Shown here: piece after piece, positions 1-6,084 of the stretch
Numbering within the stretch: the first letter of the stretch is position 1
Layout of the letters: each line of letters starts with the position of its first letter
Assembly: GCA_021152595.1 (NCBI GenBank)
Contig: JAGKVC010000112.1
Span: forward strand, 1-11,338
DNA length: 11,338 bases
From: Clostridia bacterium
GTDB taxonomy: Bacteria > Bacillota > Clostridia > Oscillospirales > Ruminococcaceae
Direction of reading: 5' to 3'
Program-made: the position numbers and the translations under genes
The notes under the pieces: generated by a model
The model's input: only the letters and a program-made list of their open reading frames with translations
Told to the model about the DNA's origin: nothing
Database searches by the model: none

Positions 1-874
1 GTGCGGATGATTCCTCGGCATAATAATCGTGTGTTACAGGTGTTGATGCAGGCGGCTCCGGCAGCTCCGGTTCGACGGGCTGCGGTGCTGCAAAGACTGG
101 GATTCCGCCCTGCTTCAAAATTTCATCGGTGTTTTGGAGCAATCCGGAAGCCGAATCAAGCGAGCGGGTGCTTTCGGTTCCGAATTGAGCGAGTGCCTGA
201 CGGATCACGCTGATCTGTGCGTTCAGGCGCTCAACGTCGGTGAGCAGAATGGCACGCAGATTGCCGGAAGCGGCTTCTGTTTCCGCACATCGGTTCTGTG
301 CATTTGCGAGAATCTGTGCGCTCTGCGCTTCGGCTTCATAAATGATACGCTGCGCCGTATTGTTCGCTTCGGTGATCAGGTTTTCCGCGAGCTTCTGGCT
401 GTTTTCTTCCAGCTTCGCAGCGTCCTTTTTCGCAGCATGAATCATGCCGTGCGCTTTTTCCTCGACCTCTGCAATGGCGGCGCGTGCAGGCTTGGTATCG
501 GCATCTGCCTCAAAAGCAGTGAGCTTCATATCCCGTTCGCGGATCTGATCCTGCAAAGCACTGACCTTGGCTTTCAGCGCTTCGATCTCACGGTCTTTAT
601 CCGCGATCCGTGCATCACATGCATGCAGCTTCTGCACGGAAGTTTCCTGCTGTGCCTGTGCCGCAGAGAGCTTGCCGCGCTGTTCCTCCAGGAGATTCCG
701 GAGCGCCCGAACTTCATCGCCGCCGCTCTGCAATGCTGCAAGCTGTGAACGGTTTTCGGACAGTTCATTTTCCAAGCTGAACAACTTGGCACTGAGCCTT
801 TCAAATTTTTGCTCAACGCCTTCACGGTCGTATCCGCCAAACAGAACTGTTTTCATAAATCTGGATTCAGACAT
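1..874 (-). CDS. DivIVA-like coiled-coil protein (3' end off window)
   Basis: The reading frame is open from ATG at 874 to the window edge: 291 codons with no stop. The N-terminus contains FGGYDREGVEQKF (residues 12-24), resembling the short conserved start of DivIVA/GpsB-type proteins, where a Gly/Tyr-Asp turn leads into a coiled coil. Residues about 22-120 and 130-250 are Glu/Lys/Gln/Ala-rich heptad-like helix, broken near 124-130 and followed by a Pro-rich stretch (residues 264-279). No transmembrane segment or signal peptide is visible, so it is probably cytoplasmic, perhaps membrane-peripheral or polar as DivIVA proteins are. ATG 874 is chosen because GGGAGG lies nine bases upstream (884-889) and a near-consensus promoter lies further upstream. 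It appears to be a separate transcription unit from the GGDEF gene, since a terminator lies between them. The DivIVA assignment rests on the N-terminal motif and the coil only; a generic coiled-coil protein is the alternative. Confidence 0.75.
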   Translation of the reverse strand, partial: MSESRFMKTVLFGGYDREGVEQKFERLSAKLFSLENELSENRSQLAALQSGGDEVRALRNLLEEQRGKLSAAQAQQETSVQKLHACDARIADKDREIEALKAKVSALQDQIRERDMKLTAFEADADTKPARAAIAEVEEKAHGMIHAAKKDAAKLEENSQKLAENLITEANNTAQRIIYEAEAQSAQILANAQNRCAETEAASGNLRAILLTDVERLNAQISVIRQALAQFGTESTRSLDSASGLLQNTDEILKQGGIPVFAAPQPVEPELPEPPASTPVTHDYYAEESSA

Positions 875-995
875 TCCCTTTTTCCTCCCGTTTTATGTAT
901 TTCAGGCAATCGCCATGAGCGGGTATTGCAAAAGTTGTACGTCGCGTTCTGGATTTCTTTTGTGCTGTTTCGCTGTTATTTCTTACTATATTGTT

Positions 996-1024
996 ATTAT
1001 ACATCAAAATTCATGAAAAGTCAA
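996..1024 (-). promoter_or_regulatory. Sigma-A promoter of the coiled-coil gene
   Basis: On the minus strand, TTGACT (1019-1024) is followed by exactly 17 bases and then TATAAT (996-1001). One mismatch in the -35 box, a perfect -10 box and ideal spacing make this a strong candidate. Transcription would start near 989 and give a leader of roughly 115 bases before the ATG at 874. Confidence 0.85.
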
Positions 1025-1141
1025 TATAACTTCATACGAACAAGCTGTCTTTTTTACGATTTTACACATTGCTGTCAAATCGCCGGAATATTGATCTCAT
1101 TTTTGCCTCATTGTACAATTCCGAAAAAAGATGTACATACA

Positions 1142-1180
1142 AAAAATCAGTTCGCCGTGCAAAACAGCGAACTGATTTTT
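1142..1180 (-). terminator. Rho-independent terminator after the GGDEF gene
   Basis: A perfect 14-base inverted repeat (1142-1155 and 1167-1180) has an 11-base loop. Arms are AAAAATCAGTTCGC and its complement. On the minus strand it lies about 24 bases after the GGDEF stop codon and ends in a T run, so it closes the lipoprotein-GGDEF unit. The A/T-flanked stem is nearly symmetrical, but no plus-strand gene enters from the left. Confidence 0.88.
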
Positions 1181-1203
1181 GGATTAAATTGATATGCGGG
1201 ATA

Positions 1204-2436
1204 TCAGATGTTCATAACCTGGAAGATCTGACCGCCGCCTGCGCGCTTTGCATTACGCAGAACATTATCCATCTTGACAAGCAGCGAGTTGACGTTCAGG
1301 CAGTCACCGGCGAGGTAGTGGTAGGTGCTGCCGGAGACAGTGAGCTGAACGGTCAGGTTCAGGATCGTGTACGGGCTTGCCATGACATTGACGATGTTCT
1401 CAACAAGGCGGATGACCTGCGTATCGGAGACGGTTCTCTTGAAGACGAAGCAGAATTCGTTACCGGTGATATTGTAGATATCCGCGAACTGCTCGAACTC
1501 TTCCTTGAGTCGCTCAGCGATCTGTGCAAGATATTCGTCACCGAAATCATAGCCGTAGGTATCGTTGATGCTGCGGAAGTTATCAAGGTCGAAGACCGCG
1601 ATATTGAACTGCTCGGTTGCAAGTCTTTCGCCGATATCCTGCTCGAGTGCGTAACGGTTCTTCAGACCGGTCAGAATGTTGGAGACCGCGATGTCTTCCA
1701 TCTTCTCACGCGAACGCATGAGCTTGGAGGATGCATCTGCGAACTGAGCGCTCTTGCGGCTGATTTCTTCGCTTGCACGCTTGTTGTATCTTGCAGCGAG
1801 GAAAATTGCGATTTCACCGATAATAAGGATCGCAGCCAGAACAGCGAGGATCATGTACATGTTGCGGTTGGATTCAGCGGTACGCTTGCTTGCAGCCGCG
1901 GAACCGATAGCGATCGAAGCGACCATCATTTCAGACGATGCGGTCTGAAGCGGAGAGATCTCCTGATCGTAGATGTTCTTGAGCGTATCCTTGAATGCGT
2001 CGATCTGATCCTGATCGTTTGTCATGAGAACTGCGGTGTAGCGGTCGCGGTACTCATTCAGCTTTTTCTCGTAAGCGTCGATGTAAGCACGCGCATGACG
2101 GAAACGTCTGAGCGCGTATTCGTTGTGATAACCGACCTGCTCATACTGATCGAGCTTGGTCTGAACTGCCGGGAAGATCCCAGCCATTGTATTGATATGT
2201 CCCTGTGTACTGCCGACACCGGCGATCATTTCCATCAGCTCGCCATTGACCTGCTCAAGCATGCCGTTTGCGCTGTTGATGAGGTTCATCTCCTTGGATG
2301 TCGTCGAGAATGTACGGTTTGCAGAAGCGTAGTTGAGATAAAGAAGGGCCATGTTCAGCAGCATGATGACTGCGAGTACGATACCCATAATCACATAGCT
2401 GATGCTTCTGAATTCGGATTTCTGTTGCTTTGCCAT
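1204..2436 (-). CDS. Membrane-anchored protein with degenerate GGDEF domain
   Basis: This is a 410-residue protein. Transmembrane helix 1 is about residues 13-36 and helix 2 about 192-216. Between them are about 155 residues, predicted outside the cell and mostly helical, resembling four-helix-bundle sensor regions. The cytoplasmic part starts with a short linker helix and then a GGDEF (diguanylate cyclase) fold: LTGLKNR (255-261), FDLDNFRSIND (282-292) and YDFGDEYL (296-303). The signature itself is TGNEF (324-328): the first Gly and the metal-binding acidic residue are replaced by Thr and Asn. No RxxD inhibitory site precedes it. The family makes cyclic di-GMP from two GTP; here catalysis is doubtful and a GTP-binding or regulatory role is possible. 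ATG 2436 follows AAGGGGG by about eight bases. It lies 17 bases after the lipoprotein gene, so the two are co-transcribed and probably function together. Confidence 0.85.
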   Translation of the reverse strand: MAKQQKSEFRSISYVIMGIVLAVIMLLNMALLYLNYASANRTFSTTSKEMNLINSANGMLEQVNGELMEMIAGVGSTQGHINTMAGIFPAVQTKLDQYEQVGYHNEYALRRFRHARAYIDAYEKKLNEYRDRYTAVLMTNDQDQIDAFKDTLKNIYDQEISPLQTASSEMMVASIAIGSAAASKRTAESNRNMYMILAVLAAILIIGEIAIFLAARYNKRASEEISRKSAQFADASSKLMRSREKMEDIAVSNILTGLKNRYALEQDIGERLATEQFNIAVFDLDNFRSINDTYGYDFGDEYLAQIAERLKEEFEQFADIYNITGNEFCFVFKRTVSDTQVIRLVENIVNVMASPYTILNLTVQLTVSGSTYHYLAGDCLNVNSLLVKMDNVLRNAKRAGGGQIFQVMNI

Positions 2437-2453
2437 TGCTCTTTCCCCCTTCT

Positions 2454-4520
2454 TTATTTCTTCGTGTATTCAGCCGGATCAAGCAGCAGCTTGATTTCGT
2501 CAGAATTCAGATTGTCCACGGTAGCGTAGGTTGCACCGGTATCCACGATTTGTGCAACATTCTCACCGACGAGGAGTCTTCCTGCATAATAGATACCGAG
2601 GTATCCCATGTTGTAGGGGTTCTGGAGAATCAGACCGGTCAGCGTGCCGTTCTTCATATAGGTGAGCTCATCATCGTTGGAGTTATAGCCGATGATTGCA
2701 ACCTTGCCGACAAGACCGAGATCGCTGACAGCCTGGCATGCACCGATTGTAGAGCGCTCGCTGGTTGCAAAGATCACCTTGATGTTTTCGCCGTCTGCAG
2801 CGGAGAGCATCTGTGTGATCTGTGCCTTTGCATTTTCGGAATCACCCTTGCAGTTCATGATGCCTGCGACCGGGTTGATGGAGTCGATCGGGGATCCGCC
2901 GCTGATTGTAGAAGGAGTCTGCGGTGCCTGTGCGGTATCATCCGGCTTTTCCTGTCCAGCGTCGTCCGGCTTTTCACCTTCGCCATTTTCTGCGGCCAGT
3001 GCCTCAGCGACCATCTTAGCCGCTGCTTCGCCTGCTGCCATACCGTCAGCACCGTTCATACCTGCTGCCTGACCTGCTGCCTGACCTGCGGCGGCAGGGG
3101 AGGCACCGATCTGGACTGCAGTTGTTGCTGCGGCATTCGCTGCAGCCTGCTCGATTGCCGCGGCAGGTGCACCCTGGCTTGCTGCTGTCTTTGCAGCGCC
3201 CTGTGCAGCATCAATCAGTTCCTGCGGAATTTCGCCTGCGTCGCCGCCCTGCTGTGCATTGTCGGTCGGAGCGCCGCTTTGCTGCGGCTTGTTGCCTTCA
3301 GCAGCGTTTTCATCTCTCTTGTTGACCGCTTTGTCAACCTCTGCGGCAGCCGCGGAGGATGCTGCCATCGCGTCACCGCCGTTCATACCGGCTGCCTGAC
3401 CTGCTGCCTGTGCGGCAGTGCCGGGGCCTGCGCCGAGTTCCAGCGCTGCCTTAACTGCGGCATCTCTTGCTGCTGCGGTGATTGCATCCGAATTGCCGCC
3501 CTGTGCAGCCGCTGCCTTTGCAGCCGTTGCTGCTGCGGCATTGATCTTCGCAACAGCCTCTTCAGACTTGTTGTACTGCGGCTCAGCAGTCTGTTCGTCT
3601 TCCGGCGTATCAATGACTTCACCGGTCATGATCTCACGAACCATTCTGGCTGCGAGATCACCGTTACCGCCCTGTGCGTCCGTTGCGAGCTTTGCAGCTC
3701 TTGCCGCAATCTCAACATCAACATTTGCGGTCTTTGCACTGGCAGCAGTTGCACTTGCAACTGCTTTTGCAAGTGCTTCTTCCGGTGCGTTTGCCGCCGC
3801 TGCAACAGCAGCAGAGGAACGTGCCGGATTCAGAACGGCAGCCGGAATATCCGTTGCACCTTCCAGCTCTGCCTGTGCAGCAGCCTGTGCCTGCTCGGAA
3901 TACGCTGCCGCTGCTCTGGACTTGACATTGCCCACCAGCGCCGGAATAAAGCCGCTCAGTCTGTCCTGAATGGAACCGATGGTTTCAGACTCTGAAACGA
4001 TCAGCACTTTATCCTTATAATAATCAGTGACATATTCCGCTGCATGACGTGCCGCGATTGCACCGCTCGAAGCGTTGATCGTGCCGATATAGGCGCTGCG
4101 GGCACTGGATGCCGCATCGGAGTCGATGGTCAGAACTTTAATTCCTGCATCGACAGCAGCCTTGATATCGTCGTTCAGATCCTCCGGATCAATCGGGGCA
4201 ATGACGATGGACTGTGCGCCTGCATTGATTGCCTCGCGGATGAGCTTTTTCTGCTCGTCCGAATCCGTGATTGTACTGGCGCTCGTGTAGACAACCTCAT
4301 AACCGAGCTCCTCACCGGCTTCGAGTGCACCCTGCTGGACCTTGTCCCAGAATGCGACGCTTTTTGATTGGCCGATGACATAGATCTTGGTACCGACATC
4401 AGCAGAACCCATGCGGTTTTCTGTGCCGGAGAGGCCGCATCCGGATACAGACAGGCTCAAAGCCAAAGCAAGACTGCAAAGCGCCGGTCTGACGAAGTGC
4501 TTTCTGCTCTTCTTTTTCAT
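2454..4520 (-). CDS. Sugar-binding-type lipoprotein with large Ala-rich insertion
   Basis: This is a 688-residue secreted lipoprotein. The signal peptide is a basic start (MKKKSRKH), a hydrophobic core (13-25) and lipobox SVSGC with Cys28. Residues 45-198 match the first part of a type I periplasmic (ribose-type, Peripla_BP_4) binding protein, including VIGQSKSVAFWDKVQQGA, SIVIAPIDPEDL and VLTIDSD. Residues about 546-670 resume the same fold with NCKGDSENAKAQI, VIFATSE, VAIIGYNSNDDE and LILQNPYNMGYLGI. Between them, about residues 199-545 are Ala/Gly/Gln-rich with duplicated modules and acidic linkers. Ordinary family members are about 300-330 residues, which is the length left if the insert is removed. 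The frame stays open throughout, so this is an insertion, not a frameshift. AGGAGG (4528-4533) lies seven bases before the ATG. No ABC permease or ATPase gene is nearby; the partner appears to be the GGDEF membrane protein 17 bases downstream. The ligand cannot be read from sequence. Confidence 0.9.
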   Translation of the reverse strand: MKKKSRKHFVRPALCSLALALSLSVSGCGLSGTENRMGSADVGTKIYVIGQSKSVAFWDKVQQGALEAGEELGYEVVYTSASTITDSDEQKKLIREAINAGAQSIVIAPIDPEDLNDDIKAAVDAGIKVLTIDSDAASSARSAYIGTINASSGAIAARHAAEYVTDYYKDKVLIVSESETIGSIQDRLSGFIPALVGNVKSRAAAAYSEQAQAAAQAELEGATDIPAAVLNPARSSAAVAAAANAPEEALAKAVASATAASAKTANVDVEIAARAAKLATDAQGGNGDLAARMVREIMTGEVIDTPEDEQTAEPQYNKSEEAVAKINAAAATAAKAAAAQGGNSDAITAAARDAAVKAALELGAGPGTAAQAAGQAAGMNGGDAMAASSAAAAEVDKAVNKRDENAAEGNKPQQSGAPTDNAQQGGDAGEIPQELIDAAQGAAKTAASQGAPAAAIEQAAANAAATTAVQIGASPAAAGQAAGQAAGMNGADGMAAGEAAAKMVAEALAAENGEGEKPDDAGQEKPDDTAQAPQTPSTISGGSPIDSINPVAGIMNCKGDSENAKAQITQMLSAADGENIKVIFATSERSTIGACQAVSDLGLVGKVAIIGYNSNDDELTYMKNGTLTGLILQNPYNMGYLGIYYAGRLLVGENVAQIVDTGATYATVDNLNSDEIKLLLDPAEYTKK
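2886..3926 (-). repeat. Ala-rich insertion with duplicated 64-residue module
   Basis: This encodes residues about 199-545 of the lipoprotein. Two modules align without gaps over 64 residues: residues 336-399 (DNA 3324-3515) and 445-508 (DNA 2997-3188), offset 109 residues. About 35 of 64 positions are identical by eye count, sharing the core QAAGQAAGMNG. A third, degenerate copy seems to end near residues 271-299 (AQGGNGDLAARMV). Each module is followed by a polar acidic linker: near 306-320, 400-432 and 511-535. The pattern suggests internal duplication of a helical Ala-rich unit. Confidence 0.75.
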
Positions 4521-4618
4521 GTACGTTCCTCCTGCAAATGAATTCAGATGAAGCTGTCATGTATGCGGAACGCATGACTGATAAAACGAAAATTCCGCTA
4601 TCATGACTTAACATTATT

Positions 4619-4647
4619 ATAATATCACATTTACAAAAAAAATTCAA
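4619..4647 (-). promoter_or_regulatory. Putative promoter of the lipoprotein-GGDEF unit
   Basis: On the minus strand, TTGAAT (4642-4647) is followed by a T-rich 17-base spacer and TATTAT (4619-4624). A second possible -10, TATAAT, sits three bases further on but would need a 20-base spacer. The leader to the ATG at 4520 would be about 90 bases. Confidence 0.65.
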
Positions 4648-4857
4648 GGTGTTTTATTTTATACTCAAAACAATTTTAATCTATCACTTTTGGGCAATAT
4701 ACACAAACATAAAGCAAAATAATTAAATTTCAAAAAATCAAATTTGAAGAAGAAAACGGCGAAAATCCAGATAAAACGAGCATTTTAAGATTCTTTCTCC
4801 TTTATTTTCTGCTCCTTCATTTTCAATCGGATAAGGCGGAAGTGATACAACCCTTAC

Positions 4858-4886
4858 TTGACAATCGAAAAAAAACATGTTATAAT
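4858..4886 (+). promoter_or_regulatory. Perfect consensus sigma-A promoter of the five-gene operon
   Basis: TTGACA (4858-4863), a 17-base spacer containing an A8 run, and TATAAT (4881-4886) match the sigma-A consensus at all twelve positions. Transcription should begin near 4893, leaving a leader of about 85 bases before the first gene's ATG at 4979. Confidence 0.92.
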
Positions 4887-4900
4887 GACAGCGTAGAAAT

Positions 4901-4922
4901 GCAGGGGCGTATTATACCCTGC
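4901..4922 (+). other. Small hairpin in the operon leader
   Basis: GCAGGG (4901-4906) pairs with CCCTGC (4917-4922) just after the predicted transcription start. The same left arm could instead pair with CCTGCA (4927-4932) using TGCAGG (4900-4905). There is no T run after either, so it is not a terminator. It may stabilise the 5' end of the mRNA. Confidence 0.4.
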
Positions 4923-4978
4923 CGCACCTGCACGATATACTTAAAAAAGAAACAGAATCAAATTCAGGAGAGTTGACT

Positions 4979-6031
4979 ATGCAGTGTGAGAAATGCCGTG
5001 CTGAACTCCCTCCGAACAGCATTTCCTGTCCGGAGTGCGGAGCACCTGCCCTCCAGACGATCGAGGGCTTTGATAATACCCAGCATATTCAGCTGCAGCT
5101 GAAAACCCTGCTCAAGGAGCACAAGGACGCCCTTTTTTACAAGTATCAGGGCAGCCTGATGTTCCACGGAAAGCGCTTTACTGCGCTGCTCAACGATTAT
5201 ACCGCAGAGTATGATAAGGAACGTAAGCTGCTGCGCGGTATGGTCGAGGACGGAATCCTCGGTGTGCTGCTTTCCGAACAGGGCAACCACGAAATGGCTG
5301 TCACAAAGGCAAGAAGCGTCATGCTGGGCGAGAAATTCCTTTCCGAAAATGCCGCAGAATTTGTGCTTGCCAGCCTGACCTATATGCTCGGCTGGGTGTA
5401 TGAATCTCCGCTGCGCGTACCGGAGAAGACCGAGGACGATGATGCGCCGAAGGAGCATGTGCGTCCTGTCAGCGTCAATGATAATATTTTCAGCCGTTCT
5501 GCGGCCGCAAAATACAGATTCCTTTCGAGAAATGTTGTGATCCCTGAGGGCTGCACCAAGATCGAGGAATTCAGCTTCGACGGATTCAGCAATCTGCGCT
5601 CGGTACAGCTTCCGGAATCACTGCTTGCAATCGGCGAGTATGCCTTTTCTAATTGTAAGCATCTGCGCATGATCGAGCTGCCGGCTTCGCTCCGGCTCAT
5701 CGGGCAGGCTGCATTCAGCCAGTGTGAAAAGCTCGTCAGCGTGAATCTTCCGACGGGTATTATGGAGATTGCAGACAGCACATTCTCATTCTGCCGCAGT
5801 CTCGAGATTGTTGAGATTCCCGATACTGTCAGCAGCATCGGCGAACAGGCCTTTGCAGGATGTGAAAGGCTGCGCAAGCTGACACTGCCCGACAGCGTCA
5901 AGTTTATTGATAAGAATGCGTTTGCATATTGTCCGCGCCTGACGATCGTCTGTGTGGAAAATTCTTACGTTTATAAATATTGTCTCAGCAACGCGATTCC
6001 GGTGGAGACCTATCTCCCGGCTGCACGCTGA
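4979..6031 (+). CDS. Zinc-ribbon protein with BspA-type leucine-rich repeats
   Basis: The start is taken as ATG 4979 because AGGAG (4966-4970) lies eight bases upstream. The in-frame TTG at 4973 is only two bases from that site and is not credible. The 350-residue product begins with a four-Cys zinc ribbon: Cys3, Cys6, Cys17, Cys20. Residues about 40-140 are a helical domain of a type I cannot name, containing FTALLNDYTAEYDKERKLL. A polar acidic linker (149-165) follows. Residues about 188-325 form six BspA-type leucine-rich repeats of 23 residues, with units such as LPESLLAIGEYAFSNCKHLR. There is no signal peptide or anchor, although many BspA-type LRR proteins are secreted, so this one is probably cytoplasmic. 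It is the first gene of the operon, 53 bases before the kinase, which suggests a protein-protein adaptor for the phosphorylation module. Confidence 0.9.
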   Translation: MQCEKCRAELPPNSISCPECGAPALQTIEGFDNTQHIQLQLKTLLKEHKDALFYKYQGSLMFHGKRFTALLNDYTAEYDKERKLLRGMVEDGILGVLLSEQGNHEMAVTKARSVMLGEKFLSENAAEFVLASLTYMLGWVYESPLRVPEKTEDDDAPKEHVRPVSVNDNIFSRSAAAKYRFLSRNVVIPEGCTKIEEFSFDGFSNLRSVQLPESLLAIGEYAFSNCKHLRMIELPASLRLIGQAAFSQCEKLVSVNLPTGIMEIADSTFSFCRSLEIVEIPDTVSSIGEQAFAGCERLRKLTLPDSVKFIDKNAFAYCPRLTIVCVENSYVYKYCLSNAIPVETYLPAAR

Positions 6032-6084
6032 GTCGTTTGACCGCAGTGCGGCTGACATGATTACATATAGGAGGACAGATTCGC

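Larger units (their letters stand above)
875..1203. other. Intergenic region between coiled-coil and GGDEF genes
   Basis: This 329-base stretch holds no credible gene. Reading on the minus strand it contains, in order, the terminator of the GGDEF gene, an AT-rich spacer, a strong promoter, an untranslated leader of roughly 115 bases and the ribosome binding site of the coiled-coil gene. Short open frames here on the plus strand lack a ribosome binding site and are mostly antisense extensions. Confidence 0.7.
4521..4978. other. AT-rich divergent control region
   Basis: This 458-base region lies between the divergently transcribed lipoprotein and zinc-ribbon/LRR genes and holds no credible gene. 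The minus-strand promoter lies at 4619-4647 and the plus-strand promoter at 4858-4886, with about 210 bases between them. That middle stretch is strongly AT-rich and includes a 10-base palindrome TCAAATTTGA (4738-4747), which might be an operator but could be chance in such composition. Confidence 0.7.

Noticed and set aside
134..748. Plus-strand frame of 204 codons at the left end
   Set aside because: It is antisense to the coiled-coil gene, which has a promoter, a ribosome binding site and a coherent heptad pattern.
1069..2529. Long plus-strand open frame of 486 codons opposite the GGDEF gene
   Set aside because: It is antisense to a gene with clear domain motifs and membrane helices, has no ribosome binding site and its translation shows no recognisable domain.
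2430..3995. Plus-strand frame of 521 codons encoding a very Cys-rich protein
   Set aside because: Ala codons (GCN) read on the opposite strand give Cys, Ser, Gly and Arg; the Cys richness is a shadow of the Ala-rich lipoprotein insert.
4973..4978. TTG at 4973 as start of the zinc-ribbon/LRR gene
   Set aside because: It lies two bases from the AGGAG site, too close for initiation; ATG 4979 is ideally spaced.
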